Positions 1 through 8,673 of a stretch of 64,000 nucleotides of DNA are shown one piece after another. Under the pieces are notes generated by a model. It made no database searches, was not told the DNA's origin, and worked only from the letters and a program-made list of their open reading frames with translations. The number at the start of each line of letters is the position of its first letter. The first letter of the stretch is position 1. The stretch is from assembly GCF_040784935.1 (NCBI RefSeq), contig NZ_CP160680.1:5561802-5625801 (forward strand), given 5' to 3'. The position numbers and the translations under genes were made by a program. The stretch comes from Lewinella sp. LCG006 (lineage in GTDB: Bacteria > Bacteroidota > Bacteroidia > Chitinophagales > Saprospiraceae).

Positions 1-1
1 T

Positions 2-2812
2 GAGGTTACCATTATCGCAAAAACCGATGCCGGTGGTACGATCAACTTTGAATACGTCGCTGATCCGGAAGCGCAAACCGATGTTGTGCCTATTCCGAGT
101 GATCTAACCGAGTTGAACTTTGTTGCCAAAGCAGCGGGCACTTACCATGTTTTTGATACCCAAGGCAAACCCAGTTATTACCGGGTGAGCAGAAAAGATG
201 CGACCTATGTAGACCTCGCTGGTGCTGTAGATGTGAGCCAGGCACCTGGTTTGCCCACTGATTATGCTATCGTATTCACCAACGAAGCAGGGAAATCCTG
301 GAGCACTTCCGTAACTGATGGTGCTTACGAAATCACGCTTCCTGCAACTTATACTTACGAACTAAGCCTTTCCGGTGCCAATGGTTACATCATTGATAAT
401 GGAACTTCTGTGGAAGTGACGGAATCAACGACGGTACACGATATTACCATCATTAGTGTAGAACTCTACTCCGTCTCGGGTACCATTATGGGGCTAAATG
501 GTGAAATTGCTAACCTTACCTTGCGTTACGAAGCAGATCCTGCTGCTGGTGCTATCTTCGTTCCTGCACCGGTGATTGATGCGGGTGCTGCTACGTATAC
601 GGTAGAACTAGAGCCTAATATTCTTTATACGGTGGTTGCAGAAGGCGTAAATGATTATGAATTACTCGTGGATACCATTACGATAGCCGGAGCAGTGACT
701 GATGCTGATCTGGAATTTGCTGCAAAACCAGTGTACATTGTCACCATTGATGCTCAGAACCTGACTTCGGAACAACTGGCTGACTTGAGCCTTAGCTTCA
801 GTAATCTTTACGAAGCTGGTTATGAATATGACTTTCCTTCCGTTAGCGGCATTAGTCTACGTGATGGAACCTATACCATTACGGCAGGAGGCGTAGATGC
901 CTACCCTGTGGAATTGGGTTTGACTTCAAACCTGATGGTGAATCAGGGGGATGTCACCAAAGTCCTTACTTTTGAACCAGTAACCAACTGGCCTTTTAAC
1001 GATCGGGAAATTGTCAACGGTGACCCTACCTACAAAGGCTTACGCTTCACCGGGACGGTTTACAACTCACCAAATCAAGGGCACTTGGCTGCCAACCCCG
1101 GTGCTACCATTGAAGTGCCCGTTAATCCGGGAGAAACGATCACGGTACAGTACTACTATACTGCAGATTTCTCGCTGGATGGCGGAACCGCTATTACTAC
1201 CAATAGCCAAAGCACGAGCATACTTGAACAAACAGCGTATGTTTATCCGGGTGCTGAAGCTGGTTATGTGACCATCGCCGTTGGAAGTGGTGCGGGAACT
1301 ACTTACTTCACCAACATATCCGTAGAGCAAACCCTACCTTACAGTGCGGTCATCACGGTTGGTGTGGACAAGGATTATCAAATCATCAACGAAGCATTGG
1401 CTGCCATCCGCAGGATGGATCGCAATGAGGAAGACCGCGTAACGATCTTGGTGGATCCGGGCAATTATGAGGAAATGCTCGTTATTGATGAACCCAATAT
1501 CACCCTGAAAAATGCTGCTCCACTACCCAATATTGACTTACTCAACCAAGGTGTGGATATTGCCGAAGGTGCTGTAAGAGTAACTTCTTACTACGGTCAT
1601 GGTTATGACTACTACAGCATGGGCAACGACCAGAAATGGAATGCTGATGTACTGAGCGTGAACCAGGAGAACGGCTATCTTTCTTATGAAAATGCAGGTG
1701 CAGGTACGACCAACGGTTCTTATTGGAATGCAACAGTAGTCGTCACGGCAGATGGCTTTATCGCTGATCACATCATCTTTGAAAACTCATTCAACCAGTA
1801 CATTTCTCAAAAAGAATCACAGGATATCGTTGTCATGTGGACTTCTGGTAGCCGTGGCGAGCGGCCTACGGATTATGGCAATACGGATGTGCAAGACCGC
1901 AGCTTCGTAGAAAGAGGCGCAGCCATTGCGGTGACCAATAATACCGACAAAGTAGTTTTGAAAAAATGCCGTGTTGTAGGACGTCAGGATTCTTTCTTCG
2001 GAGGTACGGGCTCCCGTGTGGTTGTTTACAAAGGCTCGATGATGGGAGCGGTAGACTACCTTTTCGGAGGTATGACGGCTGTGTTCTATAAGACGGAATT
2101 GACGATGAATACCAGTGACGTAAGCAGTGATCAGGCCTATATCACTGCTGCTCAGCAAGGTAGCGGGCGTGGTTATTTGATGTATGAATGTACCGTGAAT
2201 TCCGCCCTGCCTGGAACAGAAACCGCATCAATGACCCGTTCTAAGCCCGGCTACTTTGGCCGCCCTTGGCAGGCGACGACCAGTGAAGTGGTCTTTTACA
2301 ATACGACCATCGAAACCTCTGATTACCCTGGTTACGAAGGACAGTCACTCATCTTTCCATTAGGCTGGCAGAATACACTAGGTGGAGAATCAGCTGGTAT
2401 GTACGAAATTGGTACCGTTGAGAACTCAGGAGCAGACAACAGCCCCTTTAGAGCCGCTTGGTCAACATTATTAACCCAGCCTCAGCTGTTGGATGGTACG
2501 GATATTACAACCTTCAATTTCACCAAAGGCACCGATGGTTGGGATCCACTGCCCATGCTTATCGAAGAAGATGTGGTTGGTGTGAACACCGTGATGCCAA
2601 CGACTGCAGTAAAAGTTCATGCTTACGATAATCGTGTCTACATTTCTGATGTAACAGACACCACGCTTATCCGGGTGTACGGCCTGAATGGTGTGCTTTA
2701 CAAAGTTTTCGAAACCGCTTCTGATGTAAGCTTTACTTTGCCTACGGGCTTTTGGGTGATTGCAGTTGATGCCCCTGATGGACAGAAAGCGGCGAAGGTA
2801 ATCACGCATTAA
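2..2812 (+). CDS. Pectin methylesterase (CE8) with T9SS C-terminal signal, 5' partial
   Basis: The frame is open from the window edge, so the N-terminus and any signal peptide are outside; a GTG at 86 is unlikely to be the start. The visible 936 residues begin with beta-sandwich-like modules rich in Thr/Val/Gly (to about residue 440), then a CE8 pectinesterase right-handed beta-helix (about 447-830): a GNYEE strand near 487, RQDSFFGG near 660, VDYLFGG near 683 and FGRPWQ near 752 supply the two catalytic Asp and the Arg/Trp. The Gln that usually sits in a QAVAL-type motif is replaced (GAAIAV). The last 75 residues resemble a T9SS type A sorting domain, so the enzyme should be secreted or cell-surface bound. 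Role: removes methyl esters from homogalacturonan before lyase attack. Family call is firm; the N-terminal modules are not identified. Confidence 0.88.
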   Translation, partial: EVTIIAKTDAGGTINFEYVADPEAQTDVVPIPSDLTELNFVAKAAGTYHVFDTQGKPSYYRVSRKDATYVDLAGAVDVSQAPGLPTDYAIVFTNEAGKSWSTSVTDGAYEITLPATYTYELSLSGANGYIIDNGTSVEVTESTTVHDITIISVELYSVSGTIMGLNGEIANLTLRYEADPAAGAIFVPAPVIDAGAATYTVELEPNILYTVVAEGVNDYELLVDTITIAGAVTDADLEFAAKPVYIVTIDAQNLTSEQLADLSLSFSNLYEAGYEYDFPSVSGISLRDGTYTITAGGVDAYPVELGLTSNLMVNQGDVTKVLTFEPVTNWPFNDREIVNGDPTYKGLRFTGTVYNSPNQGHLAANPGATIEVPVNPGETITVQYYYTADFSLDGGTAITTNSQSTSILEQTAYVYPGAEAGYVTIAVGSGAGTTYFTNISVEQTLPYSAVITVGVDKDYQIINEALAAIRRMDRNEEDRVTILVDPGNYEEMLVIDEPNITLKNAAPLPNIDLLNQGVDIAEGAVRVTSYYGHGYDYYSMGNDQKWNADVLSVNQENGYLSYENAGAGTTNGSYWNATVVVTADGFIADHIIFENSFNQYISQKESQDIVVMWTSGSRGERPTDYGNTDVQDRSFVERGAAIAVTNNTDKVVLKKCRVVGRQDSFFGGTGSRVVVYKGSMMGAVDYLFGGMTAVFYKTELTMNTSDVSSDQAYITAAQQGSGRGYLMYECTVNSALPGTETASMTRSKPGYFGRPWQATTSEVVFYNTTIETSDYPGYEGQSLIFPLGWQNTLGGESAGMYEIGTVENSGADNSPFRAAWSTLLTQPQLLDGTDITTFNFTKGTDGWDPLPMLIEEDVVGVNTVMPTTAVKVHAYDNRVYISDVTDTTLIRVYGLNGVLYKVFETASDVSFTLPTGFWVIAVDAPDGQKAAKVITH

Positions 2813-2830
2813 TTCTCTCTTTTCATAAGG

Positions 2831-2952
2831 GACGGAAAAAAATAAGTCAAGCAACTTTCGATTTTTTAAATTTATCTAAACAACTGACTGAAAGAAAGTT
2901 GTGTGAGAAATTTCAAAAATCCCCAGAGAAAGTTGCTGGATTTATTTCCGTC
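2831..2952. repeat. Imperfect inverted repeat in the gap after the first pectinesterase
   Basis: A GACGGAAA...GCAACTTTC arm at 2831-2859 is matched by its reverse complement at 2928-2952, with a few indels, enclosing about 70 AT-rich bases that hold another GAAAGTTG copy near 2893. No T-run follows. It could fold as a long stem in the 3' end of the upstream transcript. Function unknown. Confidence 0.5.
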
Positions 2953-3005
2953 AAATTACTAAAGGTGTTTTGTCTTTGAAGCAACGCTTGTATGAACCAC
3001 TTTTA

Positions 3006-3031
3006 ATTCCCCTCCCAGATGGGAGGGGAAT
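3006..3031 (+). promoter_or_regulatory. GC-rich hairpin in the leader of the CE12 gene
   Basis: Arms of 11 bases (ATTCCCCTCCC / GGGAGGGGAAT) pair perfectly around a 4-base AGAT loop. The hairpin ends 23 bases before the ATG at 3055 and just ahead of an AGGAG ribosome-binding site at 3047-3051, a clear Shine-Dalgarno that is unusual for this phylum. No U-run follows, so a terminator is less likely than a leader structure or mRNA stabiliser. Confidence 0.45.
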
Positions 3032-3054
3032 CTAAATCCGTAAAATAGGAGACG

Positions 3055-3813
3055 ATGAAGATCCATAGATTAATGCTGATCGCTGCCATAATAGGCGCAT
3101 TGATGAGTACCGCTTTTTATACCCAGGAGGAATCCATCACGATTTATCTGGTGGGTGATTCTACCATGGCTGACAAGCCTGGGACTCCGGAGGAAAATCC
3201 GGAAAGAGGCTGGGGCCAACTACTGCCTATCTATTTTAAACCGACGGTAAAAATTGCGAACCATGCCGTCAATGGTCGGAGTAGTAAAAGCTTTATCAAT
3301 GAAGGGCGCTGGGAAACCGTCTTGGCACAGCTACACTCCGGCGATTATGTTTTCATTCAGTTTGGGCACAATGACCAAAAGGATGCTGATTCCTCCCGTT
3401 ATACCAATCCCTGGACCGCCTACCGGAGGAATCTCCAGAAATACGTCAACGAAACCAGGGCCAAAGGTGCTCATCCTGTTATTTTATCCTCCATTGTTCG
3501 CAGGAAATTTAATGAACACGGCACTTTGGTCGATACCCACGGGGCATACCCTTTTGTGGCCCGAGAGGTAGCCAGAGAAATGGAGGTCCCATTCATTGAT
3601 ATGCAGTTGCTCACCGAGGAATATGTTATCGCTTTGGGGCCGGAAAAATCCAAAGAAACTTACCTCTGGGTTGCTCCAGGAGCATACGAAAAGTTCCCGG
3701 ATGGAAAGCAGGATGATACCCATCTCAATCTGGAGGGAGCTACTGCATACGCTGGTTTAGTGGTTTCCGCCATCAGGGCAATGAAATCTCCGCTGGCTGC
3801 CCACCTAAAGTAG
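3055..3813 (+). CDS. Rhamnogalacturonan acetylesterase-like SGNH hydrolase (CE12)
   Basis: SGNH/GDSL-type esterase of 252 residues with an N-terminal hydrophobic signal (residues 1-22). The four family blocks are visible: GDST at 34-37 with nucleophile Ser36, the NG pair at 73-74, GHND at 104-107 and DDTH at 220-223 giving catalytic Asp and His. Blocks and length match the CE12 family, whose members remove acetyl groups from rhamnogalacturonan I backbones. It sits between a pectin methylesterase and the galacturonate catabolic genes, which fits a deacetylation step needed before backbone cleavage. AGGAG lies four bases before the ATG. The exact substrate (rhamnogalacturonan or another acetylated glycan) cannot be read from sequence. 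Confidence 0.85.
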   Translation: MKIHRLMLIAAIIGALMSTAFYTQEESITIYLVGDSTMADKPGTPEENPERGWGQLLPIYFKPTVKIANHAVNGRSSKSFINEGRWETVLAQLHSGDYVFIQFGHNDQKDADSSRYTNPWTAYRRNLQKYVNETRAKGAHPVILSSIVRRKFNEHGTLVDTHGAYPFVAREVAREMEVPFIDMQLLTEEYVIALGPEKSKETYLWVAPGAYEKFPDGKQDDTHLNLEGATAYAGLVVSAIRAMKSPLAAHLK

Positions 3814-3923
3814 TACCACATTGGGGAAAGTGAATTGCAGCGAGGTATTTGATAGATTTTGAATACTATTAAAACCAATAAAAGTGCAATCTTGTGAGCA
3901 AGAACAGATGGTAAACAACAACT

Positions 3924-5342
3924 ATGCAGATGAAAGACCAGGGTATTAAACCTTTTCTTGACGATAATTTTTTACTGGAAAACGCCACTGCGGAAATCCT
4001 CTATCACGAGTATGCCTCCAAGCAGCCCATCATCGATTACCACAATCACTTGCCGCCGGATGAGATCGCAGGTGATAAGCGATTCGATAACCTTACGGAC
4101 GTTTGGCTGAAAGGTGACCATTACAAGTGGCGCGCGATGCGTACCATGGGGGTGCCCGAGAAATTCATCACGGGTGATGCCACCCACGAGGAAAAATTTC
4201 ATAAATGGGCGGAAACGGTACCTTTCACCATCAGGAACCCTCTTTTTCACTGGACACACCTTGAATTGAAGGGCTACTTCGGTATCAACGAGCTTCTCAA
4301 GCCAGCGAGCAGCCAACGTATTTATGATCAATGTAATGAGCTTTTGCAAACGGATGCCTACAGTACGCGCAACCTTTTGCGTAAGATGAAGGTAGAGGTC
4401 GTATGCTCCACCGATGATCCCATTGATGATCTGCGCTATCACCAGCAGGTACGGAAAGAAGGGATGGACATCAAAATGTTACCCGCTTTTCGTCCGGACA
4501 AGGCCATCCTGATTCAGCAGGAACAATTTCTAGCCTATATCCAAAAATTGGGAGAGGTTGCAGGCGTTGAGATCAGTTCGTTTGCAGATTTATTGCAGGT
4601 GCTAAAAGACCGGATGCAGTTTTTCCACGAGCAAGGATGCCGTTTGTCTGACCATGGTTTAGAGCAAATTTATGCGGAAGACTTTACGGAAAGTGAAGTT
4701 GAAAAGATCTTTACCAAGCGCCTTAGCGGCGGAAACGTATCTGCGGAGGAGGGGCGTAAATTTATGTCGGCGACACTTTATCACCTCGGATGCTTGTATG
4801 CGGAATTGGGATGGGTACAACAGTTTCACCTCGGAGCTTTGCGCAATAACAGTAGCCGAATGTTGCGCCAGTTGGGCCCTGATACGGGCTTTGATAGCAT
4901 TGGCGATTGGGAGCAAGCTAGCGCACTGGCCAAGTTTCTGAATCGACTGGATACGGAAGACAAATTAGCGAAGACCATCCTTTACAACCTCAACCCTCGT
5001 GACAACGAAGTGATGAGTACCATGATTGGCAACTTCAACGATGGATCTATCCGTGGCAAGATGCAGTTTGGCTCCGCATGGTGGTTTTTAGACCAAAAAG
5101 ACGGAATGGAAAAACAGCTCAATGCCTTGTCAAATATGGGCTTGTTGAGCTGCTTCATCGGAATGCTAACGGATAGCAGAAGCTTTCTTTCCTTTCCTCG
5201 GCACGAGTACTTCCGCCGCTTACTCTGTAACCTCATCGGTCGCGACGTCCACAATGGAGAGCTGCCTAATGACCCTGAGTGGTTGGGCGGAATTGTAGCG
5301 GATATCTGCTACCGCAATGCCAAGAATTACTTTGGTTATTAA
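3924..5342 (+). CDS. uxaC: Uronate isomerase (glucuronate/galacturonate isomerase)
   Basis: A 472-residue protein of normal UxaC length. It is a TIM-barrel member of the amidohydrolase superfamily; the strand-1 metal motif DYHNH is at 38-42, followed by the characteristic FDNLTDVWLKGDHYKWRAMR region and a conserved HWTHLELKGYF block near 110. It interconverts D-galacturonate with D-tagaturonate (and glucuronate with fructuronate), the first cytoplasmic step of the Ashwell pathway. It is followed by kdgK after 38 bases and begins the catabolic run that ends with uxaB. A second ATG two codons in is an alternative start. Confidence is high because sequence and neighbours agree. Confidence 0.96.
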   Translation: MQMKDQGIKPFLDDNFLLENATAEILYHEYASKQPIIDYHNHLPPDEIAGDKRFDNLTDVWLKGDHYKWRAMRTMGVPEKFITGDATHEEKFHKWAETVPFTIRNPLFHWTHLELKGYFGINELLKPASSQRIYDQCNELLQTDAYSTRNLLRKMKVEVVCSTDDPIDDLRYHQQVRKEGMDIKMLPAFRPDKAILIQQEQFLAYIQKLGEVAGVEISSFADLLQVLKDRMQFFHEQGCRLSDHGLEQIYAEDFTESEVEKIFTKRLSGGNVSAEEGRKFMSATLYHLGCLYAELGWVQQFHLGALRNNSSRMLRQLGPDTGFDSIGDWEQASALAKFLNRLDTEDKLAKTILYNLNPRDNEVMSTMIGNFNDGSIRGKMQFGSAWWFLDQKDGMEKQLNALSNMGLLSCFIGMLTDSRSFLSFPRHEYFRRLLCNLIGRDVHNGELPNDPEWLGGIVADICYRNAKNYFGY

Positions 5343-5380
5343 ATCAGACCAATTAAACAAAAATTCAATCCAAAAAATTG

Positions 5381-6418
5381 ATGAAGAAGATCGTTACTTT
5401 CGGTGAAATCATGCTGCGGCTTACCCCTCCGGGTTTCAAACGATTTAGTCAGGCGGGGGAGTTCGACGTTGTGTACGGTGGTGGAGAGAGCAATGTGGCT
5501 GTTTCTTTGGCCAATTATGGTTTGCCTACGGAGTTTGTTACCCGGGTACCGGACAATGAAATTGGCGAATGTGCGCTCATGGAAATGCGCAAGCGCAATG
5601 TTGGCATCAGCCACGTACTTCTGGGTGGAGAACGCCTGGGTATTTATTTCCTGGAAATGGGTGCCGTAAGCAGAGGCAGTAAGGTGGTTTACGACCGTGC
5701 CCACAGCGGTATGGCCTCCATTGAAGCAGGCATGATTGACTGGGAAGAAGTATTCCAGGGAGCTGGCTGGTTCCATTGGACAGGTATTACACCCGCGCTC
5801 TCACAGGGGGCAGCCGATGCTTGTCTGGAAGCTATTCAGGCCGCTAATAAAATGGGCGTTACGGTTTCTACCGATCTTAATTACCGTAAGAATCTCTGGA
5901 AGTACGGCAAAAAGCCAGGCGAAGTGATGCCCGCACTGGTAGAAGGTTGCGACATTATTTTAGGCAACGAGGAGGACGCTGAAAAACACTTTGGCCTTCA
6001 CCCCGAGCATGTGGATGTGACCCAGGGTGATTCGGTTGATGCCAAAGCATATCTTTCGGTACTAAAGCAATTGATGGAAATGTTCCCGCGCGCCAAAAAG
6101 GTGATTACCACCTTGCGGGGAAGTATCAGTGCCTCCCACAATACCTGGGCTGGTGTACTCTACGATGGCAAAACCCTCTTCGAATCACCTACCTACCAGA
6201 TTACCCACATCGTAGATCGCGTAGGCGGAGGAGACAGCTTTATGGGCGGATTGATTTACGGCCTGCTGACGTACCCTGATGATGATCAATTGGCCTTGAA
6301 TTATGCTGTAGCCGCTTCCTGTTTGAAGCACACCATCTACGGCGATGCCAACCTGGCAACCATCAAAGAGGTAGAAACACTGATGGCTGGCGATGCCAGT
6401 GGACGGGTTTCTAGATAA
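5381..6418 (+). CDS. kdgK: 2-keto-3-deoxygluconate kinase (PfkB family)
   Basis: Phosphorylates 2-keto-3-deoxygluconate (KDG) to KDPG with ATP. The 345-residue protein starts at the ATG at 5381 (an in-frame TTG three bases earlier is ignored). PfkB/ribokinase features are clear: an N-terminal FGEIMLRL strand, GGGESNVA at 33-40, and the second signature VGGGDSFMGG near 281-290 in which the Asp of GGGD is the catalytic base; the usual GAGD is GGGD here, a common variant. It lies directly after uxaC and about 100 bases before the KDPG aldolase gene, giving the last kinase/aldolase pair of galacturonate breakdown. A related sugar kinase specificity cannot be excluded by sequence alone, but the context argues for KDG. 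Confidence 0.93.
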   Translation: MKKIVTFGEIMLRLTPPGFKRFSQAGEFDVVYGGGESNVAVSLANYGLPTEFVTRVPDNEIGECALMEMRKRNVGISHVLLGGERLGIYFLEMGAVSRGSKVVYDRAHSGMASIEAGMIDWEEVFQGAGWFHWTGITPALSQGAADACLEAIQAANKMGVTVSTDLNYRKNLWKYGKKPGEVMPALVEGCDIILGNEEDAEKHFGLHPEHVDVTQGDSVDAKAYLSVLKQLMEMFPRAKKVITTLRGSISASHNTWAGVLYDGKTLFESPTYQITHIVDRVGGGDSFMGGLIYGLLTYPDDDQLALNYAVAASCLKHTIYGDANLATIKEVETLMAGDASGRVSR

Positions 6419-6458
6419 GAGAAAGTTTTTTCATACTATTTTGGTAATTAGTGAGTGG

Positions 6459-6497
6459 ATGGGGATTGGTAATGGAAAATTACCACCCCCATTTTTT
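6459..6497 (+). terminator. Hairpin plus T-run between kdgK and eda
   Basis: Near-complementary arms at 6459-6473 and 6479-6492 (one unpaired base) enclose a GGAAA loop and are followed by six T. This looks like a Rho-independent terminator or attenuator, yet the eda ATG is only 20 bases further on with no obvious promoter between them, so partial read-through is likely and may lower eda relative to kdgK. Confidence 0.5.
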
Positions 6498-6517
6498 GCT
6501 CAAAATTAAAACCAGCA

Positions 6518-7186
6518 ATGGCAAGATTTACAAGAATCGAAGTGGCACAAAAAATGGCCGAACAGGGCATGGTGCCCTTGTTTTATAACCAAGATGTTGA
6601 ACTTGGTAAAAAGGTACTAAAGGCTTGTTATGCCGGCGGTGCACGCTTGTTAGAGTTTACCAACCGCGGTGACTATGCGCACGAAGCTTTCGCCGCACTC
6701 AATAAGTATTGTGAAGCCGAGCTACCGGAGATGATCATGGGCGTAGGTTCTGTGACCGACGCTGGCACCACCAGTCTATACCTGCAGTTGGGAGCTAATT
6801 TTGTAGTGACACCGGTACTACGTGAAGACATTGCAATAGCTTGCAATCGGCGTAAAGTACTTTGGTCGCCAGGCTGTGGTTCGCTGACGGAAATTTGCCG
6901 TGCGGAGGAACTGGGCTGTGAAATCGTAAAACTCTTCCCCGGGGGGACTTATGGCCCTGAATTCGTTAAAAACATCAAAGGTCCACAACCCTGGACCAGC
7001 GTCATGCCTACTGGCGGGGTGTCTCCTACGGAGGATAATCTCAAAGGTTGGTTTGATGCAGGCGTAACCTGTGTGGGGATGGGTTCGCAAATGATTTCCT
7101 CAGATATCCTCAAGAATGGCACTTTTGAGGTGCTGGAAAAGAGGGTCGCAGATACGCTGGCACTCATCAAAAAATTGCGGCAGTAA
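6518..7186 (+). CDS. eda: KDPG aldolase (2-keto-3-deoxy-6-phosphogluconate aldolase)
   Basis: A 222-residue class I aldolase of the KDPG/KHG family. The Schiff-base lysine is Lys138 in VKLFPGG, and the conserved Glu46 of LLEFTNR and the phosphate-binding MPTGGV loop (near 166-171) are present. It splits KDPG into pyruvate and glyceraldehyde 3-phosphate, completing the pathway from galacturonate. The start is the ATG at 6518; upstream is an attenuator-like hairpin. The TRAP transporter gene follows after 20 bases on the same strand, so uptake and final catabolism are probably co-transcribed. Confidence 0.94.
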   Translation: MARFTRIEVAQKMAEQGMVPLFYNQDVELGKKVLKACYAGGARLLEFTNRGDYAHEAFAALNKYCEAELPEMIMGVGSVTDAGTTSLYLQLGANFVVTPVLREDIAIACNRRKVLWSPGCGSLTEICRAEELGCEIVKLFPGGTYGPEFVKNIKGPQPWTSVMPTGGVSPTEDNLKGWFDAGVTCVGMGSQMISSDILKNGTFEVLEKRVADTLALIKKLRQ

Positions 7187-7206
7187 AGCCGTTAAAACCT
7201 GGTATT

Positions 7207-8178
7207 ATGAAGTACGGATCAGTAAGCTTTCTTGTAATATTGCTTTCCTTGTCGGCTTGCTCTGAACTCAGCGAAATCAAGACCCTCAAGCTGGCGCACA
7301 GCCTTGATACCCAACATCCTGTCCATGTTGCTATGGCGTTTATGGCCGAAAGGCTCATGGAGAAATCTGGAGGTACTTTCCAATTGGAAATTTATCCTAG
7401 TGGCCAGTTGGGTAGTGAGCGCCAATGTCTGGAACTGCTGCAGATCGGTAGCCTGGGGATGACCAAGGTTTCAGCGGCGGTTATGGAGAATTTTGCCCCT
7501 AATATCCAGGTGTTAAGCCTCCCTTATATCTTCCGAAGCCGTGAACACAATTACCATGTATTGGATAGCGAAGTAGGAAGGAAGTTGCTGATCCAGGGCG
7601 AAAAATTCTGGTTGCGCGGTCTAACCTATTTCGATGCCGGGCAACGATCTTTTTACAGCAAGGAGCCCATTCGCACCCCCGCTGATTTGAAAAACAAAAA
7701 GATCAGGGTACAGGAAAGTGTCACGGCAATGAACTTGATACGTTCGTTGGGAGGCGCTCCGACACCCATATCCTGGGGCGAACTTTATACCGCTTTACAA
7801 CAAGGAGTAGTGGATGGTGCTGAAAATAACCCTCCTAGTTTCTATACTTCTCGCCACTACGAGGTATGTAAATATTATACCATCAATGAGCATACCGCTG
7901 TGCCGGATATTCTGGTGATCGGTTTGGTGGCCTGGAACAGCCTCAACGACCAACAACAGCAATGGCTGCAAGAGGCCGCCGACGAAGCCAAAGTCCACCA
8001 ACGAATGCTATGGCAAGCGGCGGAAAAAGAAGCCTTGGATGCCGTCGCTGCTGCTGGGGTAGAAATTATCCTGCCGGATAAGACCCTCTTTTCTGAAATG
8101 ACAAAATCCTTGTTTGATGAATACAAAGATCAGCCGGAAAAATACCAGTTGATCAAGGACATTCAAGCCGTACAGTAA
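7207..8178 (+). CDS. TRAP transporter substrate-binding lipoprotein (DctP family)
   Basis: The 323-residue protein has a lipoprotein signal with the lipobox LSAC (Cys18), so it should be membrane-anchored in the periplasm rather than freely soluble. The mature part follows the DctP fold: LKLAHSLDTQHP at the start, the YPSGQLG element near 60-66, LPYIFRS near 103, and KIRVQES near 161 with the conserved carboxylate-binding Arg. It delivers an organic acid to the permease encoded next. Given uxaC-kdgK-eda upstream and uxaA-uxaB downstream, galacturonate or a related hexuronate is the likely ligand; this is inference from context. Small permease gene starts 18 bases later. Confidence 0.92.
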   Translation: MKYGSVSFLVILLSLSACSELSEIKTLKLAHSLDTQHPVHVAMAFMAERLMEKSGGTFQLEIYPSGQLGSERQCLELLQIGSLGMTKVSAAVMENFAPNIQVLSLPYIFRSREHNYHVLDSEVGRKLLIQGEKFWLRGLTYFDAGQRSFYSKEPIRTPADLKNKKIRVQESVTAMNLIRSLGGAPTPISWGELYTALQQGVVDGAENNPPSFYTSRHYEVCKYYTINEHTAVPDILVIGLVAWNSLNDQQQQWLQEAADEAKVHQRMLWQAAEKEALDAVAAAGVEIILPDKTLFSEMTKSLFDEYKDQPEKYQLIKDIQAVQ

Positions 8179-8196
8179 CAAGATGAAAGCCTAAAC

Positions 8197-8649
8197 ATGA
8201 GAAATGTAATCAATACGTACCTGGGGTACATCCTCGTCTTTTTGATGGCCCTGATGACCCTCGATGTTTTGTGGGGGGTCTTTACCCGCTACGCCATCGG
8301 CAGTCAGGCCGACTGGTCGGAAGAACTGGCCCGTTTTCTTTTGATCTGGATCGGGATGTTGGGCGCAGCCTACGCTTCCGGACAGCATAAACACTTGGCT
8401 ATTGACCTACTTTACCCTAAACTGAGTGAGGATAACCAGCGCCGACTCATTGTTTTCATAAATGTCTTAATCACCATTTTTGCTTTTGCCGTTTTGGTGG
8501 TTGGGGGCTTCCGCTTGATGTACATTACCCAGGTGCTAGGGCAGTTGTCCGCTGCGCTGAGAGTACCCATGTTTTTGGTGTATGCCGTTTTGCCGGTGAG
8601 TGGTTTGTTGGTAATGTATTTTAAAGTAAGCGACTTAAAAAGCGCTTAG
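8197..8649 (+). CDS. TRAP transporter small permease subunit (DctQ family)
   Basis: A 150-residue membrane protein with four predicted hydrophobic segments (about residues 5-27, 46-64, 80-105 and 122-145) and the DctQ-type WSEELARFLLIWIGMLG block at 43-59. It forms the small subunit that pairs with the large DctM permease in the inner membrane, using a sodium gradient. It sits between the binding-protein and DctM genes with gaps of 18 and 24 bases, the standard P-Q-M order. Confidence 0.91.
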   Translation: MRNVINTYLGYILVFLMALMTLDVLWGVFTRYAIGSQADWSEELARFLLIWIGMLGAAYASGQHKHLAIDLLYPKLSEDNQRRLIVFINVLITIFAFAVLVVGGFRLMYITQVLGQLSAALRVPMFLVYAVLPVSGLLVMYFKVSDLKSA

Positions 8650-8673
8650 GAACAGCACAAAAAATAAATAAAC

